Assembly (NCBI GenBank): GCA_033439795.1
Contig: JAUTDP010000008.1
Coordinates: 2,418,001-2,482,000, forward strand
Source of the DNA: Sordaria brevicollis
Lineage: Eukaryota > Ascomycota > Sordariomycetes > Sordariales > Sordariaceae
DNA length: 64,000 nt
Reading direction: 5' to 3'
Below, piece after piece: positions 10,563 to 23,938 of this stretch (position 1 is the stretch's first letter; each line of letters starts with the position of its first letter). Made by a program: the position numbers and the translations under genes. The notes below the pieces were generated by a model. That model was not told where the DNA came from, did not search any database, and was given only the letters and a program-made list of their open reading frames with translations.

Positions 10563-13500
10563 ATGCCTGTCTTCGACAACCACGAGTACCTCACCGAGGA
10601 GGAAAAGAGGCTGAAGGAGGACCGTAACCGGACCAAGTACTGGAAGAAATGGGGTCCCTATGTGGCGGAAAGACAATGGGCGACTGGCAAGTCTCTTCAC
10701 CTCGCCGGAGCTATAAACAGCGGCCCGGCCATGTCAACGTTCTTTCGTCTGAACTAACAACTTTGTGCCTTGCTTATAGTCCGAGAGGATTACAGCGCCG
10801 ACGGTGATGCGTGGAGTCGTAAGTCTTGTCTTTCATCCCATGTCTTAACCTTGAACCTTGATGGACCAGACCAGACCCGCTGACATGTTGGAATGCGCTC
10901 CACTATAGACTTCCCGCACGAACACGCCCGATCCCGAGCATACAGATGGGGAGAGGACGGTATTGCTGGCGTTTGCGACTCACATGGCTTCCAGAACATT
11001 GCCTTCTCCTTCTGGAACGAAAAGGAGTAAGAAATCTTTGTCGCGGTGATGAAGAGAAAAGGAGCCACGTTTGCTGACTCTTGCGCGTTAGTCCCTTCCT
11101 CAAGGAACGCCTCTTTGGCTTGTCCAACCCGCAGGGTAACCATGGCGAGAGTATCAAGGAAGCTCATTTCCACGTTGATAACACACCTGTAAGTTTTCTA
11201 ACCTTCTTCTCGGAACCATGAATGCTATGGACTCCTTGCTGACCAATTCCTCTTTGAACAGACGGTAAGACTTTCCAATCAACGAAAACGAGACGGAAGC
11301 TTACAATCATAATTTATAGCACTCGTACATGAAATTTCTCTACAAGTACCCCCAAGCAGAGTTCCCCTACGAGGATCTGATCAAGGAGAACGCTCGACGA
11401 GGAAGGACGGACAAGGAATACCAGATTCTCGACACCGGCGTGTTCGACGACAACCGTTACTGGGATATCTTCATCGAGACCGCCAAGGAGGATGACGACC
11501 CGGATGAGCTCCTCTTCCGTGTTACTGCCTGGAACAGGGGTCCTGACCCGGCTCCTCTACACATCATTCCTCAAATGTGGTTCCGCAACACCTGGGCTTG
11601 GGGCCGTGAGCCGGAAAGCAACAAGCCCTCGCTCCAGGCTGTTGGCGAGAACCTGGTCAAATCTCAGCACCACAAGCTTGGAGAGCGCTATCTCTTGCTC
11701 TCCCCTTCGCCTGGTGTTGGCCCCAGCGGTGAAGATGTGCACCCCAAGTTGATCTTTACTGAGAACGATACGAACACCGAGCTTCTCTACAAGGTCCCGA
11801 ACGAGCAGCCATACGTCAAGGATGGTTTCCACAGACACATTGTCGATGGCGAGAAGGAGGCCGTCAACCCTGCCCAGACAGGTACCAAGAGTGCGGCGTG
11901 GTTCACCTTTAACGAAGCTGGCGGTGTTGCTCCTGGCGAGTGTGCTGGTAAGTTCTTTTGGGCTTGACAGATTTCTGGCAGTTACTAACACTCGATAGTC
12001 GTTCGTTTCCGTCTCTCCAAGAAGAACAATGACTACCTCGACGAAGAAGAGTTCGATGACCTCATGGACAAGAAGAAGGAGGAGGCCGACGATTTCTACT
12101 ACCGCATCAGCCCCTTGCCGATGGCCGACGACCTGCGTAACATCCAGCGACAGGCCTTCGCTGGCATGATGTGGTGCAAGCAACATTATCTCTTCATCTG
12201 GGATGAGTGGGCCAATGGCGACCCTGCTCAACCACCTCCGCCTCCCGAACGAAAGGGCATCCGCAACCAGACCTGGAAACATCTTCACTGCGACGATATT
12301 CTGTCGATGCCGGATTCGTGGGAGTATCCCTTCTTTGCTGCTTGGGACACAAGTTTCCACTGCATTACCCTGGCCATGATCGATCCAGAGTTCGCCAAGA
12401 AACAATTGGATCTCTTCACCAGGGAGTGGTACTGCCATCCCAACGGACAACTTCCGGCGTAAGTTTTAAATTTGAGAGCCTTGAAGGATACCGTGAGCTA
12501 ACAGAAAGCAGATATGAATGGAACTTCAGCGATGTCAACCCGCCGGTGCATGCTTGGGCCACTTTCCGTGTGTTCAAGATCGAGCGCAAGTTGTACGGAC
12601 GGCAGGATCTGGACTTCCTCGAAAGAGTGTTCCAGAAGCTGCTTATCAACTTCACCTGGTGGGTGAACCGGAAGGACGTTGATGGCAAGAACGTGTTCGA
12701 GGGTGGTTTCTTGGGTCTTGACAACATCGGCTTGTTCAACCGTTCCGAGCCCCTCCCAACTGGCGGTACCCTTGAGCAGGCAGACAGTACCGGCTGGATG
12801 GCCTTCTACTGCCTCAACATGCTCAACATCGCCCTCGAGTTGGCCAAGCACAGGCGCATCTACGAGGATATTGCTAGCAAGTTCTTCGAACACTTCATCC
12901 TCATCAGTGATGCCATGACCTTCCGCATGGGTCAGAAGGATGAGAAGTCACTTTGGAACGACGAAGACGGCTTCTACTATGACGCCATCTCTTGGGGTGG
13001 CCCCTGGATTCAGCAGCTTCCTGTCCGCTCACTTGTCGGATTGATCCCTCTTTACGCCACTCTCACTCTCGAGCCCGAGCTCATCAACAAGCTTCCATCT
13101 TTCAAGAAGCGGGTTGAGTGGTTCATGCAGAACCGTGAGGACGTCGCGGAACGCACCATGTTTAGCATCCGCAAGCGTGGTAAGGGCAACAGAATTCTGC
13201 TGTCTCTGGTCAACGAGGAACGCCTCACCAAGATCCTTCAACGCATGCTTGACGAAGATGAGTTCCTCAGTGAGCATGGTATTCGGTCGTTGAGCAAATA
13301 CCACAAGGATCACCCCTTCTCAATGGACGTCAACGGCCAGACTTTCAAGGTTGGCTACGTCCCTGGTGACTCGGACACTGGTCTCTTCGGAGGCAACAGT
13401 AACTGGCGTGGACCCATCTGGCTCTGCGTCAACTTCTTGCTCGTTGAGTCGCTGCAGAGATTCTACCTGTTCTTCGGACAGAATCTCCAGGTTGAGTGCC

Positions 13501-14189
13501 CTGTTGGATCAGGCGAATACATGCATCTGGGCCATGTGGCCGAAGAGATCCAGCATCGTTTGCAGCATCTCTTTGCCCGCGACGACAATGGCCGCCGCAG
13601 CATCAACGGCGGCAATGATACCCTCGACTTCGACGAGAACTGGCGTGATTACCTTTGGTTCTACGAGTTCTTCGACGGCGATTCCGGCCGTGGATTGGGC
13701 GCCACGCATCAGTGTGGTTGGACTGGCTTGATCGCCAGGATGATCCACGACACTGGTGTCTCCTGCCGTCTCCCACACACTCCTCGCACACCACGCATCG
13801 GCATGGCACACTACTTCGACGACATCTTCCACCGTCACGCTGGTGGCATGCAGACGCCCAAAACTCCCCGCTCTCCCCATCATCTCCGTCGCAACTCCAC
13901 CACCCGCTCGATCTCCGCCCGCAGCGACTTCGAGTTCAACGGCGCAGATGACGATAAGGACCTCACCGATGACGAAGCCGCCTCGCCCGATGCCCGCCGC
14001 CGATCCGTGTCTAACTCCGTGGTTGGACTTTCGAACGGCAGCGCACGCGAGAGGGAAGAGACCGATCAGCACCTGCAGAACTACATCACTTCTCAGTTGG
14101 AGAGGTTGAAGCAGGAGAGGAGTGAAGGCGAGGCAGATGGATATGTGGTTCCTGGAGGTGAGGAGTTTGAAGCTTCTGCTACTCCTTGA
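10563..14189 (+). CDS. GH63-like glycoside hydrolase family protein (yeast YMR196W type)
   Basis: Eight exons give 1,048 residues: 10563-10686, 10780-10818, 10909-11026, 11092-11188, 11262-11264, 11320-11947, 11999-12458 and 12512-14189. The first intron is GC-AG (G|GCAAGT). Exon 5 is a 3-nt microexon (ACG, Thr). The product resembles the (alpha/alpha)6-barrel proteins related to mannosyl-oligosaccharide glucosidase and mannosylglycerate hydrolase. Conserved blocks are [14 protein letters not shown] near the N terminus, the TPTHSYM-type block followed by [21 protein letters not shown] with a likely catalytic Asp, [15 protein letters not shown], and [15 protein letters not shown]. The last ~120 residues are low-complexity, Ser/Arg-rich and acidic. 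There is no signal peptide, so it is probably cytosolic, unlike ER glucosidase I. The exact substrate is not known from sequence. Confidence 0.88.
11262..11264 (+). other. 3-nt microexon (ACG, one Thr codon) of the GH63-like gene
   Basis: The exon before ends in ...DNTP at 11188 with GTAAGT. An acceptor TTGAACAG ends at 11261, then ACG, then a new donor GTAAGA at 11265. The next acceptor ends at 11319, before CACTCGTACATG (HSYM). Splicing through ACG restores the conserved TPTHSYM motif; skipping it stays in frame but loses the Thr. Both introns (73 and 55 bp) are of normal length. Confidence 0.6.
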
Positions 14190-14801
14190 CCGGCCAGTTT
14201 GAGTATGGATGGCACCTGGGAGTGCATTCGATAGACAAGACAAACAAAGATTAAAGATTATTGGGAGGGAGGCAAATTGCGCTTTTTTTGTTTTCTTTTC
14301 TGGTTACTATACTGTTATAGCCATAGACGCGATTCGTTTCGTTTTTCTGGTTCTTCTCTTTGGAATTACACTAAAGACCTATAGAGTCTATACAGAATGA
14401 GTCGATGGGAGGAGGTTTTTGATTACGAATTCATGATGTTAAATTCACTTTGTTGATCATTGCAATGCTCGGCCTGGAACTGACGTGCCTCTTGTCTCTA
14501 TGGATCTAAATCTTCCATATGTTTCCGGCCTTATGCCTGCATTAGGCTTTTTCAGGTATTTCATTTCTGCTTCACGAAGTATTAGATTTACAAATGACTT
14601 CAAGCATCACATATCAGTACATATCAGAGGAAAGTTGTATTCTAAATAGCTATGTAAAGCAATATCAAAAGAAGGGGGTATCACATATTATCCTTTTCCT
14701 TTTGTCCCCATGATCCATAACGCATATTCAACGCCAAATTGCGTCGCCAACCAGCTCTTTCATTATTCCTTTCCCAGATTCCGAAGTTTCTTCTTCACGT
14801 C
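14190..14801. other. Convergent 3' intergenic region
   Basis: AT-richer sequence between the converging GH63-like and Rad57-like genes. No gene, RNA or repeat is evident. It presumably holds both 3' UTRs. Confidence 0.5.
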
Positions 14802-16436
<1,635 letters not shown>

Positions 16437-18177
16437 GGGTCATGGAGGTCGGTCATTTGTTTACACGACTTTTTGTTTATGTACGATGGTCCGTCGTCAA
16501 GGTGATAAGACTCAAAAGAGGTTGTGACTTGTGAGTGGACAGAAGCACTGTTGGCGACGTCTGTTTTGGGTTGAGGATGTGGGTCCTCACTCCCCGCCGC
16601 CTGTGAGATGATCGGGGTCGGGGTCGACTGGGCGGCAAGGGCGGTTCACGGGCTGTGTTGTCACTGCTAATATGTAAGGAGGAACGGGGGGTTGTGGGTT
16701 GCAGATCCGCTAAAAAAAAGTTCCGTGATCCGTGTGGGCGTGCCGCATTCCGATCCACTGTCCGCCGGCCCCGCTGCTCGGTGCCCTGGGCTGTTTGTGG
16801 GGCCGATTGCTTGATTGAACGGCACAATGGGTTTGTCTTGTCGGTTGTCTACGGGCTTCCACCTGACATCAAACTTCACAGATCCGATCTTTCCATGTTT
16901 TTGGTGACCGAGCCAGCAAAGCTTGTTCTGATCAACAACCACAAACCACGCCGGTTAGCCCAACCCAAGGCCGATTGCCCCGCCCATCACAACCCTATCT
17001 TCCGGAGAAGAACCCCAATGGGCTTGGATGGGGTTACACCCACAGAAGCTCGAATCGATAGTCTGGGGTCGTTTAAGGGTGCTGTGCCACATGTTGAAGT
17101 GTCTTGTCATGAGATGGTTCTTCGTTGTTTCTTCACGACTCATCTCCGAACACTCGCTTCTGCGTGTCGTCTTTTCCACTCATCCGTCTCATCGATAACC
17201 GTAATACCATCACCATGACCAAGCCTCAACGGGGCGGTAGAACGAGTATCCCCCGGGCACCGACCTTTCCTCACAAAGAACTCTTGATTGCCTCATCCCT
17301 AAAGACAGGATCGACAGTCACCAACGGAAGATATATCACCTCTTACCCTGCACTGTCTTCACACCCTAAATCCTGGTTCACCACTTCCTTCACTCCAACC
17401 CTCCAACTCATTAAGCGAGAAATGGTCCAATCAGCTCACATCTTTTCTCCAGGCAGTGTTCTTTCCACAAGTGGAGAGCAGAATCGCAATGCATCCCAAT
17501 TTGGGACCTCACCATGAGACGTTGAGCCTCAGCTATGTGTGCCCGTTTCCTTGTCTTGTCCCAATCAGAGACATGCTGTTCCTTCAGCTACTGCAAGCCA
17601 CATTTGTTGCCCGCCCTCGAATTGGCCCAAAGCAAGCCACGAGCATCTGCAATGGACCCTTGACCCCTGGACTGTAAGGTTACCACCAACATTGAAGGAG
17701 GAGGAGAAAGCGATACGGTTCTCGAGCAGAGGAGGAAAAGAGAGACAAGGTCAGGCACACTGCCAGCCACCCCGCGATGGTCTCTTGCTATGGTTGTGAC
17801 TGGTCGCTGGTGGTGGTCTTCTTCAACATAAGGGTTGTCCCAGTTTACCCGACTTTGTAGCCCAGGCTGAGAGAAAAATATCGTGTAGGAACATGGGGAG
17901 CTGCGGGAGGCTTGACTCAAAGGAGAACCGAGAGACCTTGCTATTCTAGGATCGCCGTCATACCGAGCCACACGAGTGGCCTGTGGGGATGGGTTGAGTA
18001 GCTATCTCATGGGTTGACTTTCTCGCGGACAGAAAAGTGGCTCTGGTTGCTTTTCTCCGAAGGCTGAACTGGTTTATCATCCCATTGAAATGATCTTTTT
18101 CTTACCCAACGTCTCTCTTCCTTTCTCTTGTCGTTGTTGTGGTTTGAATCAAAACTTTGTTCAAGCCATCCATAACC
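16437..18177. other. Divergent intergenic region (Rad57-like / membrane protein)
   Basis: About 1.7 kb between two divergently transcribed genes, so it should contain both promoters. The open frames here have no recognisable protein features. CT-rich tracts occur at about 18110-18140, just before the ATG at 18178, and pyrimidine-rich tracts on the minus strand lie upstream of 16436. Confidence 0.5.
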
Positions 18178-19792
18178 ATGGGTGTCTCCAGATTATACCA
18201 AGTTGCTCTATTTGGAGCTTCTGTTCACGCCTTAGCATATCCCGGACCACAGGCGACAGATCGGGTTATCATTCCTTCAAACGCGAAGAGTCCCAGTCCA
18301 ACACTTCCTCCGTCTCTTCCCCCCGGTTTTCACAATGGGCTTCTCAGGCGTCAGATTTCTGGTAGCGAAAGCGGTTCATATGGCGACACCATCCTCATTG
18401 CTCCAGACAATACATGTGGTTATGTGAGCGGGCTCGCGGGTAAGTGATGAATAGTCATCGATCATTCATCTGAAGCTCTTCACATACTAATTCTCCTGCT
18501 ATCCTCATAGGCGCCGCTTTCACCTGCGTCGACCCAGCTAATTCTTGCGTCTTCATTCCTTCCTCTGGCTCGATACCAGGTGCTGCAGGATGTTGCAACA
18601 CCAAAGCTTGCGGCTTCCGCGTTACTTGCATGGACTACAGCGAGGTCCTCGTCCAGAGCAAGTGCGATGATGGTTGCATGGCAGACACTTACACTGCGAA
18701 GTGGTAGGTTTTTTTTTTTTACTTGGGACAAGGAAAACTGCCTTGGACACTTGAAGCTAACATCCAACCAACAGCACGGGAACTGATAACCCTTATTGCG
18801 GAACCATTGCGTTTCCCGGCGGTATTACCGATTACTTCTGCGGCACCCTCTCCGGATCGCGCGTGCAATCGGCAAAGACAACCTGGGACGGCGAGACCGA
18901 TGGTCGTACTTTCCTAACATACAGCAACACCGGCGCAAGCTCCACCCTGGCCGTTCCGACCATCGAGTCCAGCAGCTCCTCCAATCGCGCAAGCTCAACC
19001 GTCTCCTCAAGCTCCTCCGGCACCGTTGGCCTGGGCGGATCATCCACCGATTCCGCCGACGACACTGACCAACCCGAACCGAAGAAAGAAAAAGGAGGCA
19101 GTAACCTTGGTGCCATCATCGGCGGTGCCGTAGGCGGTCTAGCTGTCATCGGTCTCGTCATCCTCGGCATCGTCTGGATGATGCGCCGCAAGCGTAACAA
19201 CAACGATAACACCAACAACACCCCCGACACTCCCGCCATGAGCACTGCTGCAGCAGCCGGTGGTCCAGGTGGCGGTCACCCAGGCCTAGCCAACTCCCCG
19301 CCTCCACCCGCTCCCAGCCCAGGTACTACTGTTGGTGGCGGTGGTGGTAACCTCGACCCAGCCCTCAACGCCGCCTCGCACAACAGTTACTACTACGCCG
19401 GCTCACCGGACCCTACCAAGGTCCCCGTAATGACGCAACACTATCCCGCTCCTGCCTCACCTCCTCCCGCAGATTACAACAACAACAACAATGGCCAGTA
19501 TAACAACAACAGTCACAATGGCAGCAGCCCAACATCCGGTTACATCCCGCCCTCCAGTCCCGCTTCGACGCTCATGTCTGGTGGCGGATACCAGCATAGT
19601 AGTGTTAGCAACCCGAGCGCTCATCCGCATCATATGTCTGGTCAGAGCTTTACTGGTTACCCACAGGGGCAACAACCGAATTTGTACGGACCACCGGGCG
19701 GACAGCCGGTGTATGAGGCGGCGAGTAATGCGGTGGGGGGACCGCAGGAGTTGAATGCGAATCATAGGGGGCAGATGCATGAGTTGCAGTAG
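18178..19792 (+). CDS. Secreted-type single-pass membrane protein, Cys-rich ectodomain, Ser-rich stalk
   Basis: Three exons, 18178-18439, 18511-18703 and 18775-19792, give 490 residues. Residues 1-20 form a signal peptide (VALFGASVHALA). A Cys-rich ectodomain follows at about 80-175, with CGY, CVDPANSC, GCCNTKACGF, KCDDGC, CTGTDNPYC and YFCGT. Then come a Ser/Thr-rich stalk, one transmembrane helix at about 263-287 with a glycine-rich start (GAIIGGAVGGLAVIGLVILG), a basic stop-transfer MMRRKR, and a cytoplasmic tail rich in Asn, Gly, Pro and Tyr. The layout matches fungal cell-wall stress sensors of the Mid2/WSC style, though the ectodomain is not a canonical WSC domain. A role in sensing or adhesion is inference. 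The start is the ATG at 18178; the frame upstream has no ATG. Confidence 0.8.
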
Positions 19793-19809
19793 ATGGGCGA
19801 CAGATTGAG

Positions 19810-19812
<3 letters not shown>

Positions 19813-19857
<45 letters not shown>

Positions 19858-19867
19858 GGGGGGGGGG
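19813..19867 (+). repeat. T44-G11 homopolymer tract in the 3' UTR region
   Basis: Forty-four T residues followed immediately by eleven G residues, 20 bp after the stop of the membrane-protein gene. Such junctions can be natural or a sequencing/assembly artefact. Confidence 0.9.
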
Positions 19868-20378
19868 TGGCAGCAGATATGTTTATGAAATGAAAGATTG
19901 AGGAACGGGAAAGGATTTTAACGAGGTATAAATGCGTACCGTGTTCTAATGACGAAACGGGGTCAATCTTGGGAAATGTAGATATGTGATATCCTGGTTT
20001 ATGTTTTGGTAGGACTGGATGAGGTTTACCATAGGGTTGGATTTCAAGTCGTGTGTATATACCACTTGATGTTTTCGTGGTGACATCAATGTGAACAATT
20101 CAGTATCATGTGTATATTTGGTCTTTGTAAAGTCCCATTACAGTCTAACCATTTATCTACCCTCTCGCCGCGCTATTTGAAAATGCTAAAGAATAAGATA
20201 TGTAACAATCACACACGCGCCCAAACACCTATCATGTAAAACTATCCCAAGAAATATTCCAACCTCAACTACCAACAAGAAATCCGAGTTTTTGGCTAGC
20301 TTGTGCTTAATCCATCATCGGGCCTTAAATACCAACATGCCACAACAACCGTCATGACCTTCATGGAGTGCTGCTCAA
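19868..20378. other. Convergent 3' intergenic region
   Basis: AT-rich DNA between the converging membrane-protein and RNA polymerase III genes. Nothing beyond presumptive 3' UTRs is seen. Confidence 0.5.
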
Positions 20379-23300
20379 CTACCTGGGGTGAGGGAACTCA
20401 TCCTCCAACTTAAGCTTCACACCAACGTTCATACTGATAAGCTCCTGCACCAACAGCTTGCAAGCATACGGCATCGTCATCTGCGTGACGTTTCTCGTGC
20501 TCTTGCAGGCATTGCAGTAGCCCTTGTAGCCGAACAGGCCGCACTCCTGGCAGACATCGAGCTCGGTGCCGTCAGATGAAATCATGAGACGCTCCAGCAA
20601 GAGCTGCGAGGCACCGTACGCGATCAAACAATCGCGCTCCATTTCTCCAAGACGCAGACCACCATCGCGCGAACGACCTTCCGTGGGCTGGCGCGTGAGG
20701 ATAGCACGCGGCCCGCGCGAGCGCGAGTGCATCTTGTCTTGCACCATGTGCTTGAGACGCTGGTAGAAGATGGGCCCGTTGTAGATGTAGGCTTCCATCG
20801 GCTCACCTGTAATACCGGAGGTGAAGTAGTCCTTGCCTTCCCACGAGAAGCCGTGGTCGATGAGGGCCTGGCCCATGGACTCGACGGGATGCGAGCGGAA
20901 GGCGTCGCCGAAGCCGTAGGATTTCTCGCCGGCGATGACGGAGGCTTTGCCCGTCAAGCATTCGAAGAGCTTGCCGACTGTCATACGAGAGGGGAAACCG
21001 TGAGGGTTCATGATAATGTCCGGGCGGAGGCCCTTGTCGGAGAAGGGCATGTCCTCCTCGTTGACGATGATACCGACGACACCCTTTTGACCGTGACGAG
21101 ACGAGAACTTGTCACCAAGCTCTGGCCTACGGGTCTGGCGGGTCTGGACCTTGATAAGCTTGTTCTCGCGCTCGTTGACCGAGATCATGACCTTGTCGAT
21201 GATGGCCGGGTCAGAAATGCGGTAGTTGGTGGACGCGTCACGGTAGTCGTCTGACCCACGATCGCCAGCGATTCCAGTAGAAATCTGGTCCAACGGGGTC
21301 TCCTTCTTGATCATCGTCTGGCCGGACTCGACCTTTGAGCCGACCTGAGCCAAGCCATCGGCGTCAAGGATAGCGTGCTTAGCGATAGGCTTGTCGTCTT
21401 CGTCCTTCATGATACCGCCAACTCTGTCGCGGCGACCATTGGTATAGCCTTGCAACTCGGCGGTATACTTGCGGAACACTTGGCAGCGGCCGAAGCCACG
21501 GTCTAGAGAAGCCTTGTTCAGAACTAGAGCATCTTCGATATCGTAACCAGAGTAAGACATAACGACGACGGTGGCGTTCTGTCCTGCTGGAAGCTTGTCG
21601 TAGTGAATGAGTTGAATGGTCTTTGTGATGACCATTGGTCGTTGTGGATAAACAAGGGTATAGAGGAGGGTGTCGATTCTGTTGAACTGATTGTAGGCGA
21701 TAGCACCAATGGCTTGTTTACCCATAGCGCACTGGTAGGTATTACGGGGAGACTGGTTGTGATGGGGGAAGGGAATGAGACCGGCGACCGCTCCGAGAAT
21801 GGTGAACGGCTCAATTTCCATATGCGTAGTACTGTTGGTAATCTGATCTTCCTGAAGAGCCACGAGCGTATCGTTCTCTTCGTTGACATCAAGATACTCA
21901 ACCACACCACTGGTAAGGAAGGTGTCGAAGGTCGCCTGACCAAGCTGAAGCATCTTGAGGTGCTCCGCCTTCAACATGGACTTGCCGTTCTTGACAATAA
22001 TGTATGGACGGCAGATACGTCCTTCGTCGGTGGCAATGTGAACTGCTGAGAAGTGCTCGTTGATATGGATGCTCACAAAAGGAGACACCCAGCCACGGCG
22101 ACGCAAAGTTCTGAATCTGGCGGCGAACCGTTTTGGCTCCCTGGTCACGGCAAAAGGTGTACCGTTCAGATGGATGATGTACGAGCCCTTGCTGTGCATT
22201 TCTGTGCCGGTGTATTCTCTGATCGGTCCGACACTCTCATCGGCCGCGAAAATCATCTTCTTGACCGGCTCTTCCGGCACGTTTGTGGTAATATGTGTCA
22301 TGAGCGCCAAGTTCTTGACCAGACCGCAGGCTTCACCTTCGGGTGTATCAGAGGTACAGAGCATACCCCACTGGGAAGGCTGTAGAGCTCTGGGACCGGA
22401 AACCTTTCTAGTCTTTTCGAACTGCGAGCTGATACGCGTCATCATGCCGAGCGCAGCGATATAACTGAGTCGACTGAGTACGTGGGTAATACCCGCTCTG
22501 TTCATGTTGAAACGCTTGACGGTCCAGTTACCGCTCTGGATCGCGCGGTTGAGACCGTGGGAGATGTAATGGCCGTTAGCCATGATGGCACCATGAGGAT
22601 CGTACGTGGAAGTGCGGTTGGGCTTCTTGAAAAAGTTATCAATGTTGTACTTGACATCCGAAATGAACTTCTTGAACAAATCTTCGAAAAGAAGGGAGAT
22701 GAGCTGTCCAGCCAACTCCAATCTCTTGTTACCGACGAAATCTCTGTCATCGACGAGCTTGGGGTTCTGAGCTGCCATCAGGACACGGCGGACCATCATG
22801 GCGATGTAGACGGCCTTGGGGTAGAAGTCGAGGCCCTCAACGGTTACGTGTGCAATAACCAGGTTCGCAAGAGCGTCGAGACCTTCTTCGGCATGGTTTC
22901 TTCGAGGGGCAGCGCCGAACTTGGGTCTGTTTCCGCCCATCTTGACTCTAGCACCGACGTATTCCAACGCCTGTTGTTGTGTGTAAACGCCAGCTCTGCC
23001 GGCTTCATCGAAGTTGATGAGGAAGTCATCCTGGTAACGCGCATCGCCACCGCAGACCAACTCGATAATGTCGTTGTCGGAGAGGCCGCCGAAGGCCTTG
23101 AGAACGATGACGATCGGGATGGGCTCGGAGAGGGTGTTGTGCTGCAGGACGATTCGGTCCTTCTTGAGCACGACGTAGGTCTTTGACTTTCTCTCGTGTG
23201 TGGAACTGGTGACGGAGGCCATGACGCCGCCGGTCTTCTCGTCGGCCTCAACAATGATACGGTTCTTGCTGAGCTGCTCCTGAATCAAAATGACCTTTTC

Positions 23301-23846
23301 GGTTCCGCCAATAACGAAATAACCGCCAGGGTCGAGAGGGCACTCGTTGAAGACCTCCATCTGGGCATTGGTGGCACCGTTGAGGTAGCACTTTGCACTC
23401 TTCAACATGACGGGAATGCGGCATAGCGGGATGTTCTTGCGGACGATGACGTTCTTGTCGCGGGTGTAGGCGATATCGACTTCGACGGGGGCGGCATAGG
23501 TGAGGTCGCGGAGACGGCACTCCATGGGGGTGACGGGGTTTCTGGACTGGACTTGGTCGCCATCTTCGGTGCGGGTGGGCATGCCGACGCGGATGTCTCT
23601 GAACTCGAGCCAAAAGTTGGGGTCCTGGTCGCTGCGGACGACGCGGTTGGCCTTGACGATGTCCTTGATCTCCTCATTGACAAAGTAGTTGTACGAGTCG
23701 ATGTGCTGCTTGACGAGACCCTTGACCTTGAGGAAGGCCGGGACGAGATGGAACTTGTCCTCCTTGGTCGACACGGGATCCGTCAGCTTCTTGCCATTGT
23801 AGAACGGTTCCAGCAGGGCCTCGAAGCCATCGTCGAGAGCCGCCAT
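20379..23846 (-). CDS. rpc2: DNA-directed RNA polymerase III second-largest subunit (RPC2/Ret1)
   Basis: A single exon of 1,155 residues, close to the roughly 1,150 of yeast Ret1. As the beta-like subunit it forms half of the pol III active centre, which transcribes tRNA, 5S and U6 genes in the nucleus. Signature blocks: LVKQHIDSYNYFVN near the N terminus, typical of the pol III rather than the pol II paralogue; SGYDIEDALVLNKASLDRGFGR; KFSSRHGQKGVVGIIV; and DIIMNPHGFPSRMTVGKLFE with catalytic-centre lysine and arginine residues. The C-terminal zinc ribbon is C-x2-C...C-x2-C (CQECGLFGYKGYCNAC), ending in KLLVQELISMNVGVKL. Nothing appears truncated. The start at 23846 fits the family N terminus. 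Confidence 0.96.
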   Translation of the reverse strand: MAALDDGFEALLEPFYNGKKLTDPVSTKEDKFHLVPAFLKVKGLVKQHIDSYNYFVNEEIKDIVKANRVVRSDQDPNFWLEFRDIRVGMPTRTEDGDQVQSRNPVTPMECRLRDLTYAAPVEVDIAYTRDKNVIVRKNIPLCRIPVMLKSAKCYLNGATNAQMEVFNECPLDPGGYFVIGGTEKVILIQEQLSKNRIIVEADEKTGGVMASVTSSTHERKSKTYVVLKKDRIVLQHNTLSEPIPIVIVLKAFGGLSDNDIIELVCGGDARYQDDFLINFDEAGRAGVYTQQQALEYVGARVKMGGNRPKFGAAPRRNHAEEGLDALANLVIAHVTVEGLDFYPKAVYIAMMVRRVLMAAQNPKLVDDRDFVGNKRLELAGQLISLLFEDLFKKFISDVKYNIDNFFKKPNRTSTYDPHGAIMANGHYISHGLNRAIQSGNWTVKRFNMNRAGITHVLSRLSYIAALGMMTRISSQFEKTRKVSGPRALQPSQWGMLCTSDTPEGEACGLVKNLALMTHITTNVPEEPVKKMIFAADESVGPIREYTGTEMHSKGSYIIHLNGTPFAVTREPKRFAARFRTLRRRGWVSPFVSIHINEHFSAVHIATDEGRICRPYIIVKNGKSMLKAEHLKMLQLGQATFDTFLTSGVVEYLDVNEENDTLVALQEDQITNSTTHMEIEPFTILGAVAGLIPFPHHNQSPRNTYQCAMGKQAIGAIAYNQFNRIDTLLYTLVYPQRPMVITKTIQLIHYDKLPAGQNATVVVMSYSGYDIEDALVLNKASLDRGFGRCQVFRKYTAELQGYTNGRRDRVGGIMKDEDDKPIAKHAILDADGLAQVGSKVESGQTMIKKETPLDQISTGIAGDRGSDDYRDASTNYRISDPAIIDKVMISVNERENKLIKVQTRQTRRPELGDKFSSRHGQKGVVGIIVNEEDMPFSDKGLRPDIIMNPHGFPSRMTVGKLFECLTGKASVIAGEKSYGFGDAFRSHPVESMGQALIDHGFSWEGKDYFTSGITGEPMEAYIYNGPIFYQRLKHMVQDKMHSRSRGPRAILTRQPTEGRSRDGGLRLGEMERDCLIAYGASQLLLERLMISSDGTELDVCQECGLFGYKGYCNACKSTRNVTQMTMPYACKLLVQELISMNVGVKLKLEDEFPHPR

Positions 23847-23914
23847 CCTTGCATGTGCTGACTGCCGTGGGTGACGGTTCTTCGTATCGATCGGGCCGGA
23901 GTATGAGGAATGGT

Positions 23915-23938
23915 GGGGGGGGGGGGGGGGGGGGGGGG
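23915..23938 (+). repeat. G24 homopolymer in the RPC2 promoter region
   Basis: Twenty-four consecutive G residues about 70 bp upstream of the RPC2 start codon. The tract could form a G-quadruplex on the plus strand, or be mis-sized. Confidence 0.9.
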
